DNA of 64,000 nucleotides from Sorghum bicolor (lineage: Eukaryota; Streptophyta; Magnoliopsida; Poales; Poaceae): assembly GCF_000003195.3 (NCBI RefSeq), contig NC_012873.2, positions 10,811,894-10,875,893 on the forward strand, read 5' to 3'. Both the position numbers and the translations under genes were made by a program. Shown here in pieces: positions 41,631-52,128 of this stretch. Position 1 is the first letter of the stretch; every line of letters begins with the position of its first letter. Under the pieces are notes generated by a model. The model was not told the DNA's origin and searched no databases. It saw nothing but the letters and a program-made list of their open reading frames with translations.

Positions 41631-44266
41631 TAGAAAGACATGGGGTGAGCAAATGGCACAACACTGGGGTTAGTAAACTGTGAAGGATACCAGTGTTGGG
41701 TCATTTGCCCTGGAAAAGTGTTAGGAAAAACACCAAGCATGCCATGTCCCATTTGAGGAAAGCGATCACCACAAAAGGGAAAACGTGGTCCGCTAGAGCT
41801 GTGGGACTGAGAAGCAAAGCCACCGCCATGAGGTTCAAAGTCATATTGATCATGACCTGAACCACGTCGGGCACGACCACCACGTGGTCTCGCAACCTGA
41901 GGCCTAGCACCTTGAGGCATTGCACCTCTGGGCCTAGCACTGCGCCTCTGAACAGGCGGCACATGTACGCCATGGGGTGGGCAGTACATGTTCTGGTTGT
42001 TCAACTCGTACTCTCGCCGCTCATCTCTCTTCCTCCTAAAGCAAAACTCAGCAAGGTGACCATCCCTATGGCAATACTCACAGTGATACCTTACCTCTCT
42101 CTTGGGTGGTTGTTGGTTCACTCTCTTGTGGGTATGATTCACTCTTGGTGGCTTTTTGGCTTTAGGAAGGGGATCCTCAGAGATGTTTGATAGAGTGTCA
42201 AGTGGGTTACTAAGATGGTTAGGTTTTGGAATCCATACTTGTTTTTGAGGTGGAACTTTTGGAGGTTCTTCAAACACTCCATCTTTGACAGTGGGTTTGG
42301 AAGGCTCAGGTGGAGTGAATTTGATCAACTTGGGAGTAGTGGATGGTTTCTCACTCAGGCTCAAACCACTAAACTCACCAACCTTGCCATAAAGATTTTC
42401 ACCCTTCCCACCTATAGCAAAGCCTACACCCGATGTGCAAGTTCCCCGCCTAAACTGGCTCATCATCATACCCAACTGTGGCTCACTGCTAGACACCCAG
42501 CTTAAGATGGACCGAAGGTATGTGTTGTCTTCCTCAGATCTCATCTTATCGTGCCTGCAAGACTCAAGCTCTAGCACCAAACTCTCACAACGTGCACACT
42601 TATCAATAGTGTTATCTGAACTGGCCTTCTCAAGAATAGAGATCTTGGCATTCTTCTCTGCCAGCTCATATTGCAAGCCCGAGCAGGACTTGCACGCACC
42701 CAACAAGACAGGCCTAGCCTTCAGCTCACCATACTCATCAAGCAAAGTAGCATACTTAGATTGCAATTCAGAGAAGTTAGACATATGAACAGCACCCTCA
42801 TCGCACTCTACTTCATCTGACACAATCACAACACACTTCTTAGCAACCTCAAGCTCCTTAAGCGCTAACTCTAGCTTGTCCTTAAACTCTTTCCTCTCAC
42901 GGGCAGCACGCTTAAGCAATTTATCTTGACTAATCAGGGTGACATTCATGCTATCAAGCTCAGCAACAAGGTCATCGACAGAAGGAAGTACCTCGGAGGT
43001 GTCGTCGTCGAAGGAGACCTCATCCTTGCTAGCCTTCACCTCTTCATCAATCGCCATGGTGCAGAAGCCTCCATGAGTGGAGTCGGCGACAAAGCAAAGA
43101 CCGGTCAGCTTCTCCTCCATCTTCCTCTCGGACTCATCGTCACTCGAGGGAGAAGAGGAGCAGTCATTGCTAGAGTCGTTGTCGAGGTCACTGAGGGAAG
43201 CAAGGAAGGCACGCTCTTGCGCCTTGGCTTTCTTGCGGTACATCTTCTTGTGCGCCTCCTTGTCGAAGCCCTTCTTTGACATGTGCTTCTTAGAGGTGTA
43301 GCCGTTCTTGTCCTTGCGCTTGCCGGAGTCGTACTTGTCGGAGGAGTGCTTGTTCTTCTTGGGGCAGTGGGCGACGAAGTGGTCGAGATCTCCACAGTTG
43401 TAGCAGCCCACCTTTTGATCACCGCCCCGGCGGCGGTTCAAGCGGTTGCTGTGGAACCGCGAGAACCGGCTGATGATCAACGCCAGCTCGTCATCCCCAA
43501 GGGTCTCCAACTGCTCCTCTGAAATAGACACCAAAGAAGACAAGGCAAACAACATCTGTGAAGGGTTAGCTAAAGAACTTGAACTGTTACCTGAGACTAA
43601 AGCCATAGTCGGTGCAGAGGGATTCTTGAGCTTGGCTTGAGTCTGGTAGTCGATCTCGGTGGACTTGAGCTTGCTGAACAGCTCGTCCACAGTGATGGTG
43701 TCGTAGTTTGAAGACTCGATGATGGCAGACACCTTCACATCCCATACCTTCCGATCTAGGGCATATAGAAGCTTGAGAGCCCTCTCATGATCATCATAAG
43801 GTAGCTGTGCCTTGTTTGCTCGCATCTTGTTAATGATCGTCTGAAAACGAGAAAACATGGCATCGACGGACTCGCCATCAAGCTGAGTGAAGTTCTCGTA
43901 CTCTCTCGTGTACGTCTCATAGAGTCTGGTTTTGACATGGGCTGTACCCTCGTGATAGCTCTGAAGCCTCACCCAGATCTCTCGAGCAGTAGCACAATCA
44001 GAGACACGCTCGAACTCAGGAAGTGAAAGACTCGAGAAAAGAACATATCTTGCTCTGCTATTTGCGTTGTGACGATCTTTTTGATCTTGCGTGGTTCGAG
44101 CACGGGGTTCAAGCACAACGAAAGTAGCATCCTTGCAAATTTCCCAAACTAGCCAATCAATCCCCTGGAGATGGGCAACCATGCGTATTTTCCAATAGGG
44201 ATAATTTGTTCCATCGAAGAACGGTGGTTTACCGGAACCACGCTCCATGTCGCCTTCGTGGATCAT
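41627..44266 (-). CDS. Copia gag protein, 879 aa, with two zinc knuckles
   Basis: The intact frame starts MIHEGDMERGSGKPPFFDGT; the MERG methionine is the likelier start, as the KPPFFDGTNYPYWK block is the usual beginning of copia gag. A UBN2/DUF4219-type capsid region covers residues ~15-210. The first knuckle is CYNCGDLDHFVAHC (288-301), followed by a basic segment, an acidic serine-rich part, and coiled-coil-like stretches (about 425-570). A second knuckle of the same spacing has C729, C732, H737 and C742. The C-terminus is rich in Arg, Gly, Pro and Phe. The length is far above the ~300-400 aa of simple copia gags and fits SIRE-type elements. Gag forms the particle that packages the element RNA in the cytoplasm. 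Confidence 0.88.
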   Translation of the reverse strand: MIHEGDMERGSGKPPFFDGTNYPYWKIRMVAHLQGIDWLVWEICKDATFVVLEPRARTTQDQKDRHNANSRARYVLFSSLSLPEFERVSDCATAREIWVRLQSYHEGTAHVKTRLYETYTREYENFTQLDGESVDAMFSRFQTIINKMRANKAQLPYDDHERALKLLYALDRKVWDVKVSAIIESSNYDTITVDELFSKLKSTEIDYQTQAKLKNPSAPTMALVSGNSSSSLANPSQMLFALSSLVSISEEQLETLGDDELALIISRFSRFHSNRLNRRRGGDQKVGCYNCGDLDHFVAHCPKKNKHSSDKYDSGKRKDKNGYTSKKHMSKKGFDKEAHKKMYRKKAKAQERAFLASLSDLDNDSSNDCSSSPSSDDESERKMEEKLTGLCFVADSTHGGFCTMAIDEEVKASKDEVSFDDDTSEVLPSVDDLVAELDSMNVTLISQDKLLKRAARERKEFKDKLELALKELEVAKKCVVIVSDEVECDEGAVHMSNFSELQSKYATLLDEYGELKARPVLLGACKSCSGLQYELAEKNAKISILEKASSDNTIDKCARCESLVLELESCRHDKMRSEEDNTYLRSILSWVSSSEPQLGMMMSQFRRGTCTSGVGFAIGGKGENLYGKVGEFSGLSLSEKPSTTPKLIKFTPPEPSKPTVKDGVFEEPPKVPPQKQVWIPKPNHLSNPLDTLSNISEDPLPKAKKPPRVNHTHKRVNQQPPKREVRYHCEYCHRDGHLAEFCFRRKRDERREYELNNQNMYCPPHGVHVPPVQRRSARPRGAMPQGARPQVARPRGGRARRGSGHDQYDFEPHGGGFASQSHSSSGPRFPFCGDRFPQMGHGMLGVFPNTFPGQMTQHWYPSQFTNPSVVPFAHPMSFY

Positions 44267-44296
44267 GGACCGATTAAGGTGGAATGATCCTTAACC

Positions 44297-44311
44297 GGCT
44301 CCGGTACCAAT
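44297..44311 (-). other. Primer binding site of the copia element
   Basis: On the minus strand right after the 5' LTR, ATTGGTACCGGAGCC resembles the initiator-methionine tRNA complement (TGGTATCAGAGC) with two differences. Confidence 0.7.
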
Positions 44312-46526
44312 TGAAGGACCGAAAACGGCGACCAGAGGGGGGTGAATGGGAGCCTCAAATTTCTTTCGAAATATTTAGCCGCTGTCCCAAAATCACTGCC
44401 ACACACAAGCACGTTCCAAAACTAAAATACTCAAGCCAACTAGTGACGAGAGTATCTAGAGAAATTATTCGGAACGGTAGAAAGCTAACGCAACAAACGG
44501 AACACAAAACAAAGCTCGAACGACCAAAATACGTGCTAAACGGAAAATAAGAGGGGGGCTGGCCAAAAATTTCAGACTACACAGATATTGAACAGTTAAC
44601 TGGACTTGAGTGTCTTTGTTCTCCTTGACCAAACTGAGAGAAGGTGCTCTGCTTTCTGAAAATCCTAAACAACACTCCAACCAAGCAACGATTTGAGCTG
44701 CAGCAACAGACCAATCAGAGAAGGCACAAAAACAAGAACTAGCTGCTGCACTTAATACCTACAAGCACACACGTAGGAAATACGGACAATCTCTTGTACA
44801 TGACTTAAACTAAATAAATTAGCATGCAATGGTTGTTTCCTGTAGAAGAAAGAGGCAACACAGAAGACAAAATCAAAGCACAAACAACATTTGCAGCTGT
44901 CGCTGAATTTACTGCCTATCCATTTCCTGTATGCTGCAACATAGAGAATGATGAAAGCAACCGGCACTTGGGATCACAGACAAGCCGCTGCTGCTTCAGT
45001 GCTGGAGTGCTCTGCCACACAGCAAGAACAGGCGAGGGTGCCTGAAAGCACGAGCACTGCTCCTGCTGCTCGGCCTTCACGACGAACAAGCAACCTGGCT
45101 CTCCCACGATGAACAACACGGCAACAGGTCAGGACCAAAATCAATCGGTACAACGAATCAGAGGAAACAGAAACGACCCAGAACTAATTGACGCCGAGCC
45201 TGTCCGCACCGGTGACCAGCAGTCCCCTCACCAGTACGCTCAACTAGAGCTCAAAAAGCGCCACGAACAGGAAGCTGGACACAACGAACAGAAAAAGCAG
45301 ATCGAGTAAACAAGACCAAATCAAGATGATTCGCTACCAAACTATGCACAGGTAATCTCCATGAAACTAATGAGCATACTCTATGAGATCATCGCTCAGA
45401 ATCAACTCAGAATCTGAGAAAATCAGATCACGTCCAAGAACTCCAGAAAAACCCCCCAAAAATGAAATCTGCTTGGATCTTGATGCATGAATGAAATTAG
45501 CCCAAATCACTTGGTGATCTTGTTTATCACTTGGTAAAGCATCAATCTGACCAAACAAACTTCACAGAAAAACTCAAAACAAGCACGAATCAAGAAGGGG
45601 AAAATATGATGAACAGTAACTCGTGAAAATAAAAATAGCACAGGCTCAGCTTAGATCGCGTCCAGAGGACAACCGGAGGTTAAGGCCTCCATTCCCAAAC
45701 AAAATCGCACATAATATACCACAAATTTTAGTTCATGAGAACTCTCTCGAGAAGGAAAGGAGAAAAACTACGACCTACGAGGGGACTAGAGGAAGAGAGG
45801 TGGAGAGATGGTAGAGAGAGTTAGGGAGATAGGGAACTCCTCCAGTTTATTTATCAGGTATATTACATATTCTCCAAATATGTCCCTAGATATTTTTGAA
45901 CGAACTAGCTAGCCCCAGGGCATTCTAGTCCAACTCGACATGACCTAAATCCGACGGCCACCGCGCCTCCTCACCGATAGCCTCGCTCCGAAGCGATCTC
46001 ACCGATGCTGCCACGTGCCATCCGTCCGCATCGGGACCTCCGCCCGGGTTTTGAGGCCCAAACCCGCGAAACCCGCCGCGAGTAGCGTACTCCATACGCT
46101 TCCCCGCCACTCGACACATGTCACCGCCGTCCTCGACTGGCCGGCCCGCTAAGTCCTCCTGAGCCTCGCTCGACTCGCGTCCGGTGTCTTGACTTGATTA
46201 ACACGGTCACTCCCATGTACACTTGCACTTGTCGATGTCCCAGACGTCAGCTGGTCACCCGGCCTCCTGGTCCGTCAGTCCAAGCCTCACGTCTGTCCTT
46301 CACCGCTCTAGGTACATCAGCACGACACGTCTCTACTTGACCTTCACCTCGCCGTCGACCACCGCCTCCGAGCTCCACAGCTGAACACCACGAGCCAAGA
46401 GACATGTCGCACACATAGCTTTTGTCATGGTAATGTTAGTCACCAACTCAACCTATTCGTGGATCACGTTGACAACCACTCATCACAAAACGAACCACAA
46501 GGGTACTTCTCAACCTTGTGTTCATA
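44312..46526 (-). repeat. 5' LTR of the copia element
   Basis: This 2215-bp LTR starts on the plus strand TGAAGGACCG and ends GTGTTCATA, where the partner has GTGTTCGCA. The extra ~320 bp (about 45918-46240) is GC-richer and bracketed by the short repeat CCCAG, as if inserted here or deleted from the other LTR. The TATA-like motif is at 45846-45856. Confidence 0.92.
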
Positions 46527-46531
46527 GGGTT

Positions 46532-47088
46532 TTCATAAACTTCAACAAAATTTTGATTCCTAGGGTAGATGAGACCCTGTGGAGAAGTTTGGCACCATTC
46601 GGAGTCGTTTCGGGGGTAGACTCAGTTCAATCGCTAATTACTTAGAGACGTTACGCGGAAATTCAATTAAACGAGATAAAGTACCAAACCACGTCAGAAA
46701 AATCCCAAACTTGGTGGATTGAACACCCATGACACTAATAAGACTCAGAAAAAGTTTAAGAAATAAAGTACAAACATAGCATAAGGTACACATTTATCAT
46801 AAATAGATTACATGGCAAATGACAAATAAAATCTAGGCAGCTACTGTTCTTCTTTGTCCATCGTGACGCACCTAGGGCTACGAGCTCTGTGTAATGCTTC
46901 GCTCAACATTCCTTATCTTTACTGGATGGTCGTCTACAAAGAGAGACATGTCACCGAACTGGTTAAATTCATGATACACCATCAACTCCGATGGCTTGTT
47001 GTTGCTTTCTAGGGAAAACTATATGCTTTGGATGGTCCGTAATTTTCTTCTTATCATTAGGAGAGAGGACCTGCTCAGCATAGAAGAC
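46532..47088 (-). other. 3' UTR of the CACTA-B transposase gene
   Basis: Non-coding sequence between the copia insertion and the end of the DUF4216 region. It continues the AT-rich block at 34441-35015 once the copia element is removed. Confidence 0.6.
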
Positions 47089-50000
47089 CTATGTAGCGCG
47101 GTTAGCCATTATCCATGGACCACCTTTGTAGCCTACCTTGCTTAGATCTAGAACTCTAATCCCATAGTTGTCCACTGTGACATGTTTGTCTTCAACCCAT
47201 TGACACCGAAATACAGGAATCTGAAATATACCATAGTCTAGTTCCCATATGTCCTCAACGAAGTTAAAGTAAGTTGTTTCCTCACCAGTTCCAGAGTCTA
47301 AGGCGTCGCATCGAACACCACTATTTTGTGCCATGCTCTTTTGGTCCTTGGACTTGGTACAGAACGTGAAGCCACTAATGTCATAGGTTTGCCAAGTCGT
47401 GACCTGGCGTGATGGCCCAGATGCCAAGACCTTGATGGTGCGATCCACGAGTGTTTCCCCATCTGGAATGTCCTGCTCCCTTAGCCATGAGGTGAACTGA
47501 TTCTTATGTTCCTTCATTATCCATTCATCTGTGTGCCCATGATTATGTTTTTGAAGCTCTTCAATGTGTAGATGATCAAAGGCTCCATTATCGAGAGCTG
47601 ATGAAGGACGCTGTGATGTGCTTCGAGGACTGAATTGTAATCTTTTGGGACGTATGATTTCTTTCCCATCCTACCTCTTCCATTCAGCCTACCCTCGTGT
47701 CATGACGGAGGCAAACCTATTGCAACCTGGTCTTTTAGGACCCTATTGCAGAATGGACCTCCAGACTCAATGGCCTCTTCGGTTAAGTACCCCTCTACCA
47801 TAGACGCCTCTGGACGAGCACAAGTTGATACATAGCCATTTAGTATTGACATGAAACGTTCATACGTCCACATCTCATGCAAATACATGGGACCCAAAGC
47901 CTCTATTTGTGAAACCAAGTGCACCCAAGGTGAACCATCACATCGAAGAATGCTGGGGGGAAACACATCTCAAACTGTGAAACTGTCTCCACTGCGAATT
48001 CCTTAAGAGACGCCAACTCATCACGTTCAATCACCTTCTGTGAGATCCTGTTGAAGAAGTAGTACAACCGTGTAACTACAACCTTTATCCACACTGGGTT
48101 TATAACCCTAATGGCAATAGGGAGAAAAGTAGTCAATATGAAATGACAATCATGTGAGTTGTAGTTGGTGAGTGTAAGGTCTTTCATTGACACAATACTC
48201 CATATGCTAGAGCAGAATCCAGATGGGACTTTCAATTTCTTCAACCACACACACATCTCATGTTTCTCTTCATTGTTGACGTTGTAGCTTGCTGCCGGGA
48301 GGTGGTACTTCCCATTTTCTAGCCTAACAGGGTGAAGTTCTTTTTTTTATGCCTAACTGTACCATGTCCAAGCGTGAATTTAATCCTTCATTTGTCTTGC
48401 CCTTCATGTCCAACAAGGTGTCAATTACGCTTTCAAACACGTTCTTCTCAACGTGCATACCATCGATCGCGTGGCGGACATCTAACTCTGGCCAGTATTC
48501 CAAATACTCGAAGAAAATTGACTTCTTCTTGAATGTAGCCCCTGGAGTTGGCTTGACATTCTTTCTTGGTTTTCCATCTTTTGTCTTCTTCCCAAAAACA
48601 AATTTGAGTTTGCTCACTATGCTGAAAACTCTTTGGCCTTTATTGTTACCTGATGGAGCAGTAGTCTGTAGTTCACTATTATTGTCAAAGTACTTATCCA
48701 TCTTTTTCAGCCGGTACCTGTGTCCTTTTGATAATAAGCGTCTGTGCCTCATGTACACTATCTTCTTAGATGCAGTTAGGGACACGTAAGCGGTGTCATC
48801 TATGCATACCACACAACCAAACTTTCCCTTGAACTGCCCTGATAATGTAAAGAGAGCTGGGTAGTCATTGATCATAACAAAGATAATAGCTCTCAGTGTG
48901 AATGATTCTCTGCGGTACTCGTCGAATATTCGAACATCTGTTTCCCACAGTATCTTCATGTCCTGCATTAAGGGCTCCAAGAAAACATCCATATCAACTC
49001 CAGGTTGTGTAGGTCCAGAGATAAGGATGGTTAGTAAAAGGTACTTTCGCTTCTGCATCAACCATGGAGGGAGGTTGTAGATGGTGAGGATCACTGGCCA
49101 TGTGCTGTGCTTGCTGCTCCTCTCAATAAATGGATTCATTCCATCAGTACTCAGTGTGAACCTAACATTCCTTGGTTCATTAGCAAAGTCCTTGTGGTTT
49201 TCATTGAAATCTTTCCACTGCTGGCCATCGGCTGGGTGCCGAAGCTTCCCATCGTCTTTGTGCTCATCAGAAGCATGTCAGCTCATAAGTTGGGCATCCT
49301 CTGGGTTAGCAAACAAGCACCTCAATCGATCGATCACAGGAAGGTACCACATCACCAAAGCAGGAATCTTTTTCTGCGCATAATAGTCTACTTCTTCCTT
49401 TTCTTTGCCGGTGGGTTTTGAACTACTCTTCTAGGTCTTTTGTTGGGCCTTCTTTCGTTTTTTTCCCTTAGGCACAGAGGCAACACACTCTTCCTCTATG
49501 TAGTCTTTATTTGTCTTGTACCTACTTGCACCACACTTGGGACAGTTGTCCAAGTCTCTATAATCATCGCCTCGATATAGGATACAGTGATTTCTACAAG
49601 CGTGGATCTTCTCAACACCCATTGTGAGTGGGCTGATTAGCTTCTTTGCATAATATGTGTTAGCAGGAACTTTGTTATCCTTAGGAAGCATGTCTGCGAT
49701 AATGCTTAAGAACGCATCAAAGCCAGCATAAAAAAGACCATATCTAGCTTTGCACACCAACAACTTTAGCACAGACCGCAGCGTCGTGAACTCTTTGGTG
49801 CAACCCTAGGACTCATCATAAAAAGGCTCTTCTGCTGCCTTCATTAGGGCCTCCATACCTTTTATGAAGAACACTGATGGATCTTCCGCATGACGACGCA
49901 ACATTGCCTCTAGAAATTCTGCATCTTCCGCAGCCATGTTAGTTTCGGTGCCATCTTCATTTTCTCCAATAAAACCATGATCAGGAACATTTGGCACAAC

Positions 50001-50348
50001 ATGTTCAGTGGCTAGACCATCGGTATTAGGTTGTTGTGTCTCGTGTACGAACTCAAACCCGTCAACAATTCTAGTTATATAAGGCGCAGAGCTACCCTCT
50101 CCATGCTTTGTCCAAATCAAGTAATCTTTCATAAATCCTCAACGGACCAGATGAGTAAGGATTTGTTGAATGTCATCAGATACAACAAGATTTCTACAAT
50201 CCATGCATGGACAATGTATGTGTGTCTTTCTTGTTCTTGAAGCATGGTTTTGAGCAGCATCAATAAACCTCTGGACCTCAGTTATGTATGATGGATCTAG
50301 TCTTGATAAATTATACATCCAAAATGACCTCTCCATCACTACCTGTAA
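47089..50348 (-). pseudogene. CACTA-B TNP2-type transposase, broken by many stops
   Basis: Reading the minus strand from 50336, a transposase-associated domain (MERSFWMYNLSRLDPSYITE, CPCMDCRN) is followed by FMKDYLIWTKHGEG and an acidic linker. Next are the zinc-binding-like block CRNHCILYRGDD...CPKCGASRY (~49560), Transposase_21 (48324-49139, with HSTWPVILTIYNLPPW and DVRHAIDGMHVEKNVFESV) and DUF4218 (about 48256-47700). DUF4216 (47517-47089, SGFTFCTKSKDQKS and FRCQWVEDK) completes it. Stops or shifts separate each piece, for example near 50138, 49804, 49430 and 48323. At least the first fits a C-to-T change. This subfamily is clearly different from the CACTA-A transposase. Confidence 0.88.
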
Positions 50349-50453
50349 AACACCATTCAAATGATCTAAGGGTTTACAAAGGATTTATCTAGGGTTTATG
50401 GTTAAGCTTGAGATTAAAGGAAAAAACCTAAGTTACATAATTAAAAAATAATC

Positions 50454-51078
50454 TAAGTATAGCATAACTATATAAATACATCATTCATTATAAATAGATA
50501 GATGATGTGGAAGGTGATAATAAAAAACCTAACTACCATATAATTAAAAAAAATCAACAATTATCTCTCTACATAAATATACAAAGAACACACCATTGGT
50601 TTAATCTTGTAAAAACTAGCTAAATTGAGAAGCAAACATGTTGAGAGGCATTATCCAACCATATTAAGCAACCTCATCTAACCATATCAACAAATAAAGA
50701 CAAGAAGCTAGCTATTCTTCTCTCTCACTCATAAAACATACATACATGTGGATAAATAAATTGAAAAATTTATAAAGAGAGAGGGACATAAATTAGAAAA
50801 CCTAAGTATAGCATAATTATATAAATATAACATTCATTATAAATAGATAGATGATGTGGAAGGTGACAATAAAAAACCTAACTATCATATAATTAAAAAA
50901 TCAACAATTATCTCTCTACATAAATATACAAGAACACACCATTGGTTTAATCTTGTAAAAACTAGCTAAATTGAGAAGCAAACATGTTGAGAGACATTAT
51001 CCAACCATATTAAACAACCCCATCTAACCATATCAACAAATCAAGACAAAAAGCTAGCTATTCTTCTCTCTCACTCAT
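50454..51078. repeat. Tandem duplication, period ~349 bp, in the CACTA-B 5' region
   Basis: Unit one (50454-50732) and unit two (50803-51078) share long near-identical stretches (TAAGTATAGCATAA, GATAGATGATGTGGAAGGTG, CACCATTGGTTTAATC) and both end TTCTTCTCTCTCACTCAT. They lie between the promoter and the first coding exon of the transposase, probably in an intron or leader. Confidence 0.88.
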
Positions 51079-51288
51079 GGTGAAACCCTAGATCCAAAAA
51101 GTGGCTCAAATTGAGCTAGAATGAGCAAATTGAGGCAATAGGGACATAAACTAACCTCTTTTAGCAACCTCATTCCTAGAAATGAAGATCAAAACCTCCC
51201 CCTTGTATTTTGAGAAATCTGGAATTCCAAAATCGCCCCCAATGGAAGGTGGGTGCGAGATACTATTCTGGTCGGGGAGGAAGAAGGG

Positions 51289-51296
51289 TATTTATA
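51289..51296 (-). promoter_or_regulatory. TATA motif of the CACTA-B transposase gene
   Basis: Minus-strand TATAAATA directly inside the subterminal repeats is followed by ACCCTTCTTCCTCCCC. This parallels the arrangement repeats-TATA-leader seen for the Ulp1-like gene at 34240. Confidence 0.5.
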
Positions 51297-51299
51297 CAC

Positions 51300-51604
51300 A
51301 GATAACACACGCGGTTGCTTAAGTCAACCGCCTGTGGTAAATTGTTTCCCTCCATTTACACTGGCGGTTGGCTTAAGTCAACCGCCTGTGGAAACATTTT
51401 ATCACGGCGGTTGACTTAAGCCAACCGCCAGTGTAAATGGAGCATTTACACTGGCGATTGGCTTAAGTCAACCGTCTATGATAAACGTTTCCACATGCGG
51501 CCGAAAATCTCTGACACCGCCCTATTTATACCACAGGCGCGTCGTAACTGGAACCGCCTGTGGTATAAAAAGGGGGCGCCAGCTATGAGCCTGATTCTAC
51601 TAGT
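51300..51604. repeat. 5' subterminal hairpin repeats and terminus of CACTA-B
   Basis: Inverted pairs of GGCGGTTGGCTTAAG/CTTAAGCCAACCGCC with TTTACACTGGCGG flanks run up to the terminal ATTCTACTAGTG. A second TATA-like motif (CCCTATTTATACCAC near 51521) also lies within. Confidence 0.85.
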
Positions 51605-51611
51605 GAACTTA

Positions 51612-52080
51612 GAACACACTAAATCTTGAATTTGCTTGAATAATACTCCTAGGGACTTCTATCCCAATTTGGAGAAGATAGACTCCACCGAGAGTTATAG
51701 AATTCGCTGAGAGTTATAGAATCTGTCTCCAACAGTACATGAGACATTCTCCAATGTATAGCACATTCCAAACACCGCATTGCCACCAAAGCTTCGGCGT
51801 CTAGAGGAGAAGATAGATGGTGCAGGCGTCCTAATCCCACTTCGACAACCTCTCCCTTTGCATTTCTCACAACCATTCCAAACCACTCGTGTCTGAGTTA
51901 AGATGGAAACACGCATCAAAATTAAGCTTGTAAAAGTTAGTTGGTGGTGGTTTCCATTTGAGTTGATGGTTTGACTTTACATAGAGGGACATGTTCTTAA
52001 GCTTCTCCCATTCTATCAACTGATAAAGCACAGAACTGCAAATTTCCGACGTGGTAAGAAAGAAAGACTTTAATAAAATA
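51612..52080 (-). pseudogene. RNase H-like (RVT_3) remnant, N-terminal part
   Basis: The minus strand reads LKWKPPPTNFYKLNFDACFH, then after a one-base shift near 51893 GMVVRNAKGEVVEVGLG...PLDAEALVAMRCLECAIHW...LLETDSI. This is the core of the plant RNase H-like domain (catalytic D in NFDA, E in DAEA, D in ETDS). The C-terminal part is at 28745-28880, on the far side of CACTA-B. It is probably a LINE remnant or LINE-derived gene. Confidence 0.8.
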
Positions 52081-52128
52081 TGATAAACTTTCTCAACTTT
52101 AACTAGATTAATAGTTTCAGTTAAAATT

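Larger units (their letters stand above)
35021..46526 (-). mobile_element. Ty1/copia retrotransposon (SIRE/Maximus-like) nested in CACTA-B
   Basis: LTRs at 35021-36933 and 44312-46526 flank minus-strand gag and pol. The exact 5-bp duplication GGGTT lies at 35016-35020 and 46527-46531. Pol order is protease, integrase, RT, RNase H, which defines copia. A very long gag with two zinc knuckles and coiled-coil stretches suggests the SIRE/Maximus lineage. The LTRs differ in length by about 300 bp and by many substitutions, so the insertion is older than the chromovirus at 7074. Pol is interrupted by stops. Confidence 0.93.
28917..51604 (-). mobile_element. CACTA-B: second CACTA transposon, minus strand, with nested copia element
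   Basis: The left end reads CACTATACAGACGG (28917) and the right end reads ATTCTACTAGTG (ending 51604), both CACTA-type. Hairpin repeats of the ACAGGCGG/CCGCCTGT kind lie inside both ends. The minus strand encodes a TNP2-type transposase (47089-50348), then a Ulp1-protease-like protein (29412-33095). The two halves of one RNase H-like remnant flank the element, which supports one 22.7-kb insertion; without the copia insertion it is about 11.2 kb. The 3-bp flanks (GCA left, AAC right) do not match, and the termini are diverged, so it is old or rearranged. An alternative is two CACTA copies fused near 34240. Confidence 0.8.
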
